Made by a program: the position numbers and the translations under genes. The notes under the pieces are model-generated. The model ran no database searches and had not been told where the DNA came from. It saw only the letters and a program-made list of their open reading frames with translations. This document shows, in pieces, positions 11,724-22,642 of a stretch of 64,000 nucleotides of DNA (the stretch's first letter is position 1; each line of letters begins with the position of its first letter). Source of the stretch: Rhynchosporium graminicola (lineage: Eukaryota; Ascomycota; Leotiomycetes; Helotiales; Ploettnerulaceae); NCBI GenBank assembly GCA_900074885.1, contig FJUW01000016.1, forward strand, positions 286,577-350,576, written 5' to 3'.

Positions 11724-12986
11724 ATAACTAAGGTAAATATATTAGTTTACTTATTAAGATCCCTTATAAAGTGGAATCTTAAAGTACTACCTAGATATAT
11801 AGATATTAGATCTTTAATCTTTCTATCTTAGACGTAGTATATATAATAATTAAAAGGAATTATCAAATTTTAAGGCTTTAGAACTAATAATCAATCTAAG
11901 ACGCTTTATCCGATTTGCTAATAACTAAAATTACTAATAAAGTTATTAAGCTTTAACGATTTTGAGTTATACCTGATAATTACTTTAATCAGATTTAGTA
12001 TTATAAAACTATATAATAAGACTTTGCCTTAGGCATATCTCGTTCCTGATCTGCCTTGAGTTAGGTAACTTACACTAAGAACCCTTATCAGCAAGTAATC
12101 AAAGAAACCTGTTTTCTAAAGCCATAGAGCTAGGCGTTCACTAGCCTTCTGGGCTACTTTTGCCTTTCCATCTTTCAACTGATGCATGTTGAATTCCTTA
12201 GCTACCTTATCTATCTACCTACCTACTTGCCTATTTTTAGCCCACTTCTTCCTCAAGACATATTGTGTTTACCTCCACTTGCCTTCTTCGCATAACACCG
12301 CTTAACATCGCCTAAATGCTGATCTCGGTTGCAGGCAGTCTCGATGGCACTCCGGGGGCCAAGGTATCCTTGAAAGAAAGTATACCGAGGCATCATTTTC
12401 CCTGCAACCAATCCAAATGAAGCGGACCCGTTCATCCGAATAATATTGCCTAAATACTCAACATTGAAGTTTCTACCGTACCGTACCAATTGCTAGGTAG
12501 GTAAGCACCAAGCACCATACCTAACTCGCCTAGGTACAGATCCTCGAAAGATACCTACCTACCTAGGTATATTTTATTCCCAAGTTGGTTTCCACATTTA
12601 AGCATAAACAGATCTGCAGCGAATGTTCTTCGTAAGTTCTAGCTTCATCAATCTCCCCGCCAAGCCGCCATCTTACTCCAAGATACTTGTACGCCTGAAC
12701 GCCCCCAGTCGACCACGTTGCCCTTTCGTATTTGCATATCCACCGCCTGTGTTACAAATACCCCGCAAATTGGCATGGTTCTGGATAGTGGCTGGCTGGC
12801 TGGCTGGCTGGCTGTTCATTGCGGATGGGGGAAATTTCCCAGTCGTCCCCCTCAGCTCGTTGTTCATTTTCCTACCGTCTACCTCTATTTCACTGTTCTT
12901 CTGAAGAAGTCTCACACATATTCCGTTGACTGTTGTGGATCTTATGCCGTCGATATTGATGAAGCGTGTTCTACTTTGTGCAACGG
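11724..12986. other. AT-rich flank, then promoter region of the Zn2Cys6 gene
   Basis: 11724 to about 12060 is TA-rich and coding-free, like 4860-5164. The two flanks may be halves of one older AT-rich tract split by the gypsy insertion. From about 12100 the composition is ordinary, with CTAC/GTAG runs near 12205-12235 and 12495-12570 and a (GGCT) run near 12790. A 78-codon minus-strand frame at 12253-12489 has no recognisable features. Confidence 0.5.
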
Positions 12987-15028
12987 ATGCCAAGCGGTGA
13001 CGGTGATCACAAAATGCTCATCTACACAAAACGCGTTGCGCCCAAAGCTCCCAAAAGACGCTCTCGCGCCGGTATTTCTCCTTCCCCCAAGATACCTTGA
13101 TGGGCCTCGAACTGACTTACTATGGTCTTGAAGGATGTATACATTGGTAAGCAAATTTCTCCAGCATTTCAAGAGCTCTGCTAATTGCTCACAGCAAGGA
13201 GAAGGTACAAGCAAGATTCCGCAACTTCCTAGAACACGCGTCTAATACATTTCCCAGAAGAAGAAATGCAACGAAAACAGGCCCAGATGCGATCGATGCG
13301 AGGAAAGAGGTCTCGAGTGTGAATATGAAGCGGTTAAGCCTCGAAAGAGGCGGAGGACATCTCTGGCTGGATCCGCGCTTTCCCACGACAACGACTGCAA
13401 CGAAAGGTGGCCTGGTCGGTTCGCAAACGGAGATATATATTCTGAAAGGGAGGTAGATGGAGACGCGATAAGCAAGTGGGAGAACGTATCTGCATACCAA
13501 TACCAGGGCTCAGATGGATCGGTGGAGTCGGATGCACCATGCGGTGAGCATGTCGAGGAAATTGTGCGGACGGATCCTGTGCCCAATATACCTGCTTCTG
13601 CGGCCGTGGTGCGGTCGAAAAGTCAATATCCAGATCTGGCTATGATAGCCCCTTCGCCAGTAGCTTCTCCACTGCTCGAGTTCTGCGCGCCAGTTTTCGA
13701 GGAGTTCACGGATCGTACGAATCGGAGAGTGCTGGTGGACCATTTTTGTAACGTCTTGTCACATTTGATTGTGTTCAAGGAGGACAATGGGAATCCATTC
13801 AGACAGCTGGTACTCCCCCTATCGCATGCGAGCCCCCCGGTCATGAATGCAATATTTGCTCTGTCCAGCGCCCATCTGGAGTACAGAGGCATACAGAATG
13901 AGGAGAAATCTTTGGATTTCCACAGTAGAGCTTTGCAGGGGCTGGCGAGTCTGATTGAGAAAAATGATATATCGAATCGAGAAGAGGTGCTGGGAGCGAT
14001 CATGCTGTTGGTTTACTACGAAGTGGTAAGAGCTGTAATTTTGGGTTTGAAGAGTAGATAACTGACACGTTATAGCTTGTCCAACGAGGAAATTCCAACA
14101 TTGTGAACGGACATCTTAAAGGAGCTATGACAGTCATGAAATCAGGTCCTCAACTTACGACTCCTACGACCCTATTTTTAGAACGGGTGAGTTGATGGGT
14201 ACCATTTTTATGTCATTTGCACTCCCCTAATACCAACAGGCATTCCGTTTCTACGACGTTATAGCAGCACTTTCCTTGGGTACAGCTCCAAACGCAAGTC
14301 ACGAACCAGTTTCGCCCCCATCTCCTACCCCACCAATATCAGCAGCTTCGAGACCCAACTCGCCATTAAATGCAGTGGACACACTTCTCGGCCTCTCCAC
14401 CGACCTCTGGCCCATCATCCACCGCCTCTCGCACCTCCTCTCCTTCAAGACTTCTCTCGAAGCAGCCGTAGCAGCAGGTCAGACATCTAAAGCTAACGTC
14501 CTCCGTACCGAACTCGAAAGCACTTCTCAAGCCATCGAGCATGCTCTCGCAACATGGAAACCAACCTTCACATCCTCCAGTGAAGATCTCGACCGTGAGA
14601 CCATCGAAACGCATGGTACACGCATACAGAGTATCTTCCACAACGCCGAAGCATATCGGCATTCCGCTTTCGTATACTTATATCGTACGATCCGTTCGCA
14701 GCCGCGAAATCACCCTACGGTGCAGAGACATGCACATCTAGCCTTACAGGCCTGCTCGGATGTGGTGCAGCTTGCGGAGGAGTGTAATGATGGACCGATG
14801 AGTGCGCTGCTTTGGCCGCTTTTTGTTTCGGCTTGTGAGGCGATTACGGAAGAGGATAGGGAATTAGCTATGACTGGATTTAGGGGGACGGAGAGGAGGC
14901 AGGGCATGACTAATATCATGAGGGCGTGGGAGGTGGTGCAGGAGATGTGGAGGAGAGTGGATATTGGAGAGCAGGTTGATTGGAGGGGAGTCTGTGAGGA
15001 AAGGCAATTCAGTATTGTGTTTGGGTAG
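12987..15028 (+). CDS. Zn2Cys6 fungal transcription regulator (Fungal_trans_2 type)
   Basis: Six exons: 12987-13071, 13134-13146 (13 nt), 13195-13204 (10 nt), 13258-14025, 14076-14186 and 14240-15028, giving 591 residues. Joining the microexons produces [20 protein letters not shown] followed by CEERGLEC, an exact C-x2-C-x6-C-x6-C-x2-C-x6-C zinc cluster at residues about 30-57. It is followed by a basic KPRKRRR stretch and an acidic/Ser linker. From about residue 170 the sequence ([14 protein letters not shown]...[25 protein letters not shown]) matches the Fungal_trans_2 regulatory domain. All junctions keep the frame and each small intron (62, 48, 53 nt) has a branch site (CTGAC, CTAAT, CTAAT). 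An in-frame ATG at 13014 has the better upstream context (AAA) and would shorten the N-terminus by nine residues. Targets are unknown. Confidence 0.9.
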
Positions 15029-15763
15029 CGAAGTTCCCCGGGAACCTACATGTATCATAGCAGCTTGTAGCCAGCCTATTAGGTACGCAATCGATAATTT
15101 ACACATCTCTGTGAATGGGATCTAAGAAGAACTTCTGTACCTGATAGGAATTTTTGACCCGTCTGGATGGAGACGAAGGAGCCCCCCCCAAGAGAACACA
15201 AGGATCACTATGTTACATGTTTCATGGCATGTCTCATGGACATTCCCCAATAATTTCTGAGCGTTTCTAGACTCCGAATGGTTCTATTCGAGATGAAGAG
15301 GTAGGTAGGTATTTAGCCACAAATTTGCTCCCAGAGTATTCTAACGAGTGTTAGGTACCTACCTACCTCATGGTCGCACGTGACTCGATTGTAGCCCTAA
15401 TGACGTAGCGCATTCTTCGAGTACTCTAGACCTTGATTCACGAGAGCAAGATGTATCAATCATCATCATTTGATTTTCTCAAGTGGCGCGCATAAAGAAG
15501 GGATACTGTACACGTTTCTCAAAATGACACTCGATTGTCAATATCGTCCCTTCAATATGTGTCGATGCTCGGATTGCTAGATCCAGTTCATCCGAAGTCA
15601 CCATCTTACCTTACATTACAGTAAAGTAACACTTGCTTCCATTATTTAATTAAGCTTTGGCTATCTACGAGTATTGCCACTTCAGCACCAGCGAAACTCT
15701 AATCGAGCGAGCCAGCCAGGGGATCCTAGACCAATACAATACCCACCCTCCTAAAATAATATA
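15029..15763. other. Intergenic, with a GGTA-type inverted repeat
   Basis: Between tandem plus-strand genes. Contains a perfect 14-bp inverted repeat, GAGGTAGGTAGGTA at 15298-15311 and its complement at 15356-15369. The remainder should hold the terminator of the regulator and the promoter of the next gene. No coding signal seen. Confidence 0.5.
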
Positions 15764-18030
15764 ATGAAGGCCAAACCGGCCATAGAGCGCGTGCTCAAGT
15801 CGCCTCTCCTCTTCGCCTCTCTTACTTTCCTCCTCTCGGCACTCTACGGCTGGCCTCGTCGGTGGGTGAAATCCGGCGCGCCGCTTCTTCAGTTCTTCAT
15901 CCTCCTCGGCGACTCCAATGGCTATCGCGTCCTGCCTTCCATAGCACTCTGGCCCATCCTCTCAACCTTCAACCTAGGCTACTCGATCTGCTCCACCTCA
16001 TGGCTTCTCTACGGAATCTTCGCAGCAACATGCTACCCAACGATCCTCCTAATCTGTCTCTTCCAATTCGAAAGTGTAGGCAATTTCGCTAGGAAAGGAC
16101 TGAGAGCGCTGTTGAAACATCTGCATTTCATTGATGATAAGATAGCGTTTTTCAATATTCCGGCGTTGGAGATCGATACGGATGTTGATGGTCTGATGGT
16201 TTTGAGAGGGGCGACGTTCTCATTGAGTAATTTGAGTTTGGTGGTGCATGGTGTTGAGGTGGGTATCAAATTGAGTGATGATATGGAGTTGGCCATTCAG
16301 ACGGAGAAGGTCACGGTTAGTTTGTTTAGGGGAATTGAGATTGGAGACTGTTATGCGAATTTAAAGGGCGGCGAGTATGAGATGACGTTTGGTGGTATGG
16401 AGGGTATGTATTTTTGGCCTACTGTCTCGTCCTTTCAGCATTCTGGGAACTCTCACTGCTTCGAAATTTTTCCTGCCTGGAGCATCAGACATGACATGTG
16501 CTAATTCTTTTGATCAGGAAAAAGCAAAGATTCTGATGGCAACTCAGTCTTTGTGGAGGGGACGCCGTTGCTGAAACGTGCTTCGAGAGATGGAGACCGC
16601 AGGAGCCTTGATGAACTAAGCCTCAAATACGTGCCTTTGAAAGAAGTCAAGATGGTCGATATCATGACCGATGGTAACACGCCGGATGATGTGTCGACGA
16701 AGACCGGCCTAAAATCGATGAAGAGGATTAGCCCTGACAACGAAGCGGCAAATGGGCGATATCTACAAATGCTGGGTTTTATCAAGGCGACTGGCTCGAT
16801 AGATGAAGCTCGAGAACACATCAAAGACCTTGCAGCTCACACGATCGATGAAGAGCGACCTTGGGATCTCAACGACAAGAACAATATCCGAGCAGCAATC
16901 TGTTCTCATTTACATTCCAGACCCTCAGTTCCACATCCACCTCACAAATCCGTCAGAGTCACAACACTGCAGAACTCCTCTCCTGCATACATCAAACGCT
17001 TCCTCCATCGCCTCCCAATGCTCCTTCGTCTTCTTCTCAATCCACTTAGTTACTTCCACCCGGTACATATTAAGTCGATCACAGCCACTGCCTCTGGCCG
17101 CTGGATAAATAGCATGCTAGTCCAAAAAGTGTTCCAAGATTACGCCTCCGAAAACAGCGAGATACGACACCTGCAACAATCCATCTCCGCCTGGCTGTCC
17201 AATGCGAATTTTGCTCTCGAGCTCGGCGGAATCACCGGTATAGCACACGTGCCCTTCATAGTAAGTAAATTTAGATCTTGCAATTTCACTTATCCTAGAT
17301 GACCACAACTTTTTATGGCGTTCCTGGTCGTACTCCCAGTGTATGATGTTTTTTTGCCATACTAACCTCCGAATAGCCCACATATGACATCAACTGCCAC
17401 CTAATGTTTTCTGATGTGATGGCGTACCGCGCCCTTCCTACACAGGTAGAACTCAAGCAAGTAGTCCGCCTCGGCGGCGCTGACGCGCGGTTCATCCTAC
17501 CCTCCTTCCTCCTCCCTCACCACGAACATATCCTCCCTCCCGCACCTTCAGAAAATACCGCACGGACCCACGAACTAGAAAGCAGCGTTGAATTCGCTAG
17601 CGGAAAACCCGCCCAAGTAAATGCGGCACGCTCACTCGCTCAAGCTTTGAAAGACGAGGCCAACGTCTCGATGAGCGTGCATGCTCGTCTACCGGCATGT
17701 TTTGATCAGGAGTTATTGGATTTCACGGCTGCATTGGTGAAGGCTACGAAAGTGGTGGAGATGGAGAAGGGTAATAGTGTTATGGACGAGGAGGTCAGTG
17801 GGATTAAAGAGTTTGGGAAGGCCTTGAAGGGGGGCTTCAAGGAGGGAGTCAAGAGAGCGGTGGTCGATGGTGTTGTTAATGAGAGGTGGATTGCGAAGAT
17901 GGTGGGCAAGATTACGAAAAAATTGGAGGTGGCGAGGGGTGAAGTAGGTTACACGGGGGAGATTCCGGTTAAGTTGGGTCTTTATAGGACGGACTGGAGG
18001 GAGAGCGAGGGGGAAAAGTTGTTACCTTGA
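15764..18030 (+). CDS. Conserved-looking membrane-anchored protein, function unknown
   Basis: Four exons: 15764-16403, 16518-17260, 17299-17340 and 17377-18030, giving 692 residues. The N-terminus (about 1-110) has several hydrophobic segments (LLFASLTFLLSALYGW, and TSWLLYGIFAATCYPTILLI). The rest is soluble, with a middle segment (FFNIPALEID...LSLVVHG) and a C-terminal region (LMFSDVMAYRAL, QVVRLGGADARFILPSFLLP) that reads like a folded conserved domain, plus a Lys-rich tail. I do not recognise the family. Two unusually short introns (38 and 36 nt) flank a 42-nt exon encoding TTTFYGVPGRTPS; the second has a perfect TACTAAC branch site, and the joined frame is open throughout. The large first intron (114 nt) preserves phase. 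Confidence 0.82.
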
Positions 18031-19201
18031 TTATAGGTTATGGGTGTCAGGGTTGGTTTTTCTGATGATGACTGGTGTATTGTCCAGCATGTACATGATA
18101 CATCAGCGTCGTTTGCCTGAAATTGAGAAGCAAATTATGGTATTATCACTAATGAACTATGATAATTCCTTTCGTCAGAAACGGTAGTGAAGAGCAAAGG
18201 TGCTGGTGGTCTTTAGCTCTGGTGTGATTCGCTTTGCTCCGACACTCTACCTCAGCCACACACAGCCTTGTATTCAGCTTCAGAGGCCGGTCTCTCTTTC
18301 TGCTTAGGAATCTATAAAGTCTCACTAACTGTAAGTTTATGATAGAAACAAATTTGCGATCAGAGTAAAATGATTGACCTAGTGACAAACTTCAAATCAT
18401 AAGCAATCAAAAACTTCCTCCTCTTTAGGAGTATTTCACTCTCAATCTCAATTGTAGTCTCAGTCTCTTACGCTGCTTTACTTTCTTGCTGCTGGTTGCC
18501 TGCTGAAGGGAAATTGATGCTTGTATGTTGTGTGTGTAGTGAAGGAGGATGAGGATGGGAATTGAAATTGAAATTGAAATTGCTTTGGTATCTTAGGTGA
18601 TGTGTGGTATTGTGGGTGTGGGATTTTTATGTTTAGCATTATGAATGAGTTGAGTCGAGGTGAGTTGAATTGAGCCCGTGGTAGTGCCTAACTCAACTCA
18701 ACTCAAATTAAAGATACTGTAAGTACAGTCAGGGTACTTCACTTATTTTTTTTACTACACTGATTAGATTCGTATTAGCATCTCACCATTGCCCAGTTGA
18801 ATTGAGTACATGTCGCGGACCTGTTGATGAATTCTCCTGCTTGGGTGGGTGGTTGGTCGCAAGCGTTGAAATAGGGAGCGAGATTTTTCTTACATATATA
18901 CACACATGAAGCTTGACCTAACCTTGATATCGACACTGACACTGACATCAGCCTCGAAGTCCTAGTATTTCGCGCACCCAGTAGATCTCCGTCGAAACCT
19001 TGCTTGCATAGGGTCCCATTCCATCACAAGTTCTCAAAATTCTTCTCCGTTCACGTTCTTCGATTGCTCCAATTCTCAACGCCAGCTTGAATCACGCAGC
19101 TGATCCTAAGGTTCGCCTCATTCTCCTGCGCGACTTCAACGGAGAAGCTCCAAACACACATTCTTTCTGCGACCCTACCCGTTGGATCCTCGTTTCTGAA
19201 C
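18031..19201. other. Intergenic, low complexity
   Basis: No gene seen. Contains a short GAAATT tandem run (about 18557-18582) and GAGTTGA/ACTCAACTCAA repeats around 18646-18706 that could fold as an imperfect hairpin. The right part is the promoter region of the following 2EXR gene. Confidence 0.45.
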
Positions 19202-19995
19202 ATGGAGATCCACGAGGCTTATCCCTTGAATCCACCTGGTAAGTCCAAGGCCCATTCACGTATGTCTACTTGATGAAAACGTGTGTGCATTGCAAACAAA
19301 ATCAAGAATAACATTTTTATAGGAGGTCCCATGATAGAAATAGCGGATGGATATGCTCAGCCCTCGTGTCTTCCCGACGGCACTACCTCCAGCGGCGTGC
19401 TCACCACCCCGACTAACACATCACAACTGGCTCTACGTCCTGCAACCAGCCCCGACCTTACCTCTTTCACCATCTCCCCGAATTTATCACCGGAAATCCG
19501 GCGCGTTATTTGGCAGGAGTCATCACCATCTCTGAATCTAAGGCGTCCTATGACCAATTTAGGGTATCGCAAACTAAACCCCAACAGCAATCTGGAAGAA
19601 CTTATCGCCATCGGAGAACAATTCCACAACGAACTTCGCTTTCCTGTTGCTTTTAGAGTCAGCCAAGAGAGTCGAATCGAAGCCCTCCAGTATTATACTC
19701 TAGCACAGAGCAGCAATACCTCAGCGGATATCGATCAACATTTCTTCTTCATCAGCGCGTCAGCTGCCGTGCCATTTAAAGTGCAGCACCTTTGAACCTC
19801 CACCAGACACTTATCTGGAAGCACGATTGCTTGTTATCACAACTAAACAAACAAGCTTCAGCAGGATACTTCCCTCGAGTGACGATAATCCAACTAATTG
19901 ATTCATTCCATATCCCATGGAAAACGACGTGCTGGTGGCTTCGCAAGCACCCAAGTGAAACTCTGTCATTGCTTGTTAATAATCAATGTTGTTGA
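19202..19995 (+). pseudogene. 2EXR-domain protein gene, frameshifted copy 1
   Basis: A 37-nt first exon (19202-19238, MEIHEAYPLNPPG), an intron to 19322, then an open frame to a TGA at 19793-19795. Within it FTISPNLSPEIRRVIWQES and VAFRVSQESRIEAL match the two signature blocks of the fungal 2EXR domain (F..L..ELR..IW and VNRESR.EAL). The homologous continuation (NLHQTLIWKHDCLLSQL) lies in another frame from about 19792 to 19995. It aligns with the matching part of the neighbouring copy (NLPRKLHWEDDCCSSTL), so the TGA arises from a small indel near 19790. 2EXR proteins are a large, rapidly duplicating fungal family of unknown function. If the frameshift is a sequencing error the gene would be intact. 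Confidence 0.65.
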
Positions 19996-20279
19996 CTAGC
20001 GCCAGTTAAGCGAGAAAGGGCCAGGTACCTAGATACTTCCTCTGCTACCACGAGCCTGAACCTGATCTCTACCCAATTTCAAGATCCAAGTTTTCGAGAT
20101 TCCCTCGATCTCGTCACGTAATTGAGTATACTTTTTCAAGTTTCGCACACCGCCACAAGAATCCAGAGCCGATCCTTTTTTGAGACTCACACCTTGGATG
20201 TCTCTGCACTCTTCTTGAGTCCAGCTTTGGAAACTGTCTTCACACTATATCGACTCGGCTTCCCGAAAAGTTTTCGCCC

Positions 20280-21426
20280 ATGAACAAAGGCACCAACAAC
20301 ATGTCTTCTTCTCCGAGTGACGAAAGCAACGAGGGTAACTCCATGTTGTCACCGGATGCGTCTCCTATTATGGCATCGAGTGGCCCTCCTTCTGATTCTA
20401 ATATCATGACTCCACATGGTAAGCTCAGAGTCTTGTATTTGGAACGCGGAATGCTAACATATTGTAGAGCCAGAAGCAACAAATCCGAGAAGCGCTGATG
20501 CCGCGGTCTCCGATCTTGATCATGTTGAATCCGACCTCCCAGGCACAAGTCTCGCGAGCACGTCCCAATTTATTCTCGATCCATCCAATGTAAAACAGCT
20601 TGAAGCCTTTATGGTATTTCTAGAATTGCCCGCCGACTCCGACGCCTCATTTGGAAATGGACCTTCCCGCCTCAACACAGACCTTACATGCTCAACTACT
20701 CGGGATATCGCAAAGTGCTCCCTCGTGATCGGACATTGAAGGTCTTCAGATTCTACGCAGAGCAGTACCTAGAAGATCACTTTCTCGTCGCCCTTCTAAT
20801 CAATCGAGAAAGCCGAAATGAAGCCCTCCAGCAGTACGTTTATGTTCCGAGCGGGGTGCCTAGTACAGAAGTTGCTCCATACTTCCTTGTTAACATTATA
20901 GATGACGTTGAATTTCCTATTCGCGATGCCCTGAACCTACCTCGAAAGTTACACTGGGAAGATGACTGTTGTTCATCAACTTTGAGCACAGAGGTTTCTG
21001 CAAGGTACCTTTCTGGGGCAAGGCTTATGGACTTAGAAACCGGACTACGTGACAACAAAGCGAGAGAAGAAGTTCTTGGAGCGTCATACAGGCCAGCATA
21101 CCGATTCGAGAGGGGTAGAAGTGCCATAATGTTGTATCTTCAAGTTATTTCCTGCTTTAAATCCTATAGTGGTTCGCTGTCCCTTCCAGGCGCCTGATGC
21201 TTACATCGCTGCAAACAGAGCTGAAAGATTTTGCGACCTCTTAAGCCAAGGTTTGAAGCACCAGGAACATGGATTATTGTCTGGTAAGATTCTAGAGCTC
21301 TTTCCCATGGTCGAAGATGGTGAGGAACTTTATAGATTGGAGGATTCGCAGGCGAGAAATAAGGCAGAGGCAGAAGCAGAGGCAGCGTCAAAAGTCGATT
21401 GCGAAGATAGCAATACAGCTTCTTGA
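20280..21426 (+). pseudogene. 2EXR-domain protein gene, frameshifted copy 2
   Basis: Exon 1 is 20280-20418 and the intron 20419-20467 (49 nt, CTAAC branch). Exon 2 reads FMVFLELPAD up to 20637 and then continues one frame over as LRRLIWKWTFPPQHR...LLINRESRNEALQQY, the 2EXR signature. A single missing base between 20637 and 20643 explains the shift exactly. A Pro/Ser/Asp-rich N-terminal region precedes the domain. A weak-donor intron (21144-21189, GTTATT...CCAG) may join a Glu/Ala-rich C-terminus ending at 21426. It lies 285 bp after copy 1 on the same strand and shares the W..DDC..xL..xxSA block, so the pair looks like a decayed tandem duplication. Confidence 0.65.
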
Positions 21427-21688
21427 AGTCACAACAACCATGCTGCAACATAGAAGATCTTTCTTCTACGCACATCTGGAAGGCATAATGGGGACATTGG
21501 ATATCGCTCCATGGGGAGCAAGGGCGAGGTCAATAAGGGCACCCATTCGCAATACAACACTTGCGTTCAGTCTGTAAATAGGGAAAAGATGCAATTATTT
21601 TTTCATCTCTCTTTCTTACTACCTCCTGGAGTTAAGCTCTCGCATCGATTTCTTTTGACCTGAAGCAGCTGACGAGGTAACTCATCTC

Positions 21689-22642
21689 TCATGGCTTCTC
21701 AGTCTCCTCTGCCGGGGTAATAGCTGCACAAAGTCCGGTCTCAAGACTCCACGTAGATATCCGCACAATCGAAGCAGTCATCCTCTTTCCCGGAGATAGA
21801 TCTAGCAGACTCCTTACGACGCTCCGACAACGCTTCTAACCAAAATCAGTACGCTATCCAAAATGGCATGACTTCTTTCTGTGACTCACATTCCTCAAAT
21901 TCTCAACCGGCCGAAAGCCCCATAGACCGACCCTGTCCCTTAATTACCCATCGTAATCCTCGTCAGCACCCTCGGCAGCCATCTCCCACAAAGTTTTGCC
22001 ACCTCGCATCTCCATGTACACTATGCCTGCTGCCCACATATCGACGGCCTTGCCATCGAAGGTTTTCTCGGCGAAGACTTCGGGTGCAATGTAAGCCATT
22101 GTGCCGCAACGCTTGCTACTCATACATTTACTTGCATATTTGACCTGTTCGGACGAGTTAAAGTTCGCTATTTCGAGTGCACCATTGCTCGTGAGTAGGA
22201 GATTTCTGGGCGAGATGTCCCGGTGGGTGATATCGATCGAGTGGAGATAAGCGAGACCGGATACGATTTGCATGATGTAGCAGTCGGCTTCGCGAGATGA
22301 CAGCTTGCCAGCTTGATGGATGACATTTCCAAGATGGATGTGAGTTATCTGATGGCCTGCTATCAAGTTTGCCGATGGGATATCAGTAGCGTAGAAGATG
22401 TTGTTGTGGTGAATAGATGATACGACTGAAGACGTTGTCGCTGAATGCCTGCGTACGGTAGGCTTCCTGTCTGGGGGTTGTGCTCGACGGCTCTTTGTCG
22501 TGTAGCATGTTGAGCTGGTACTAGATGAGTCCCTTCCATCATTCTTGCTGCGGGTCGTTGGCTTCGATACTGTTTCGTACTCGAGTATTGTAGATAATTT
22601 CTTTTCGGGTTGGAAAGGCAGATTGCTATAGTCATTCTCCAA
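21689..22642 (-). pseudogene. Ser/Thr kinase gene of the HAL/NPR type, disrupted
   Basis: The minus strand encodes a kinase C-lobe: GLAYLHSIDITHRDISPRNL (catalytic loop), a metal-binding segment reading ANFNSS where DFGNS is expected, GTMAYIAPEVF (APE motif), AVDMWAAGIVYMEM and KTLWEMA. These are features of the fungal HAL4/HAL5/NPR1 kinase group. An in-frame TAA at 21944-21946 cuts the frame, but the same frame continues with LRDRVGLWGFRPVENLRN. A normal 54-nt intron (21836-21889, CTGAT branch) follows, then RSVVRSLLDLSPGKRMTAS, the expected helix I region, to a natural stop at 21689. The N-lobe is hard to recognise: no glycine loop or VAIK lysine is visible. The loss of the DFG aspartate, the nonsense codon and the missing N-lobe together argue against an active kinase. 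Confidence 0.7.
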
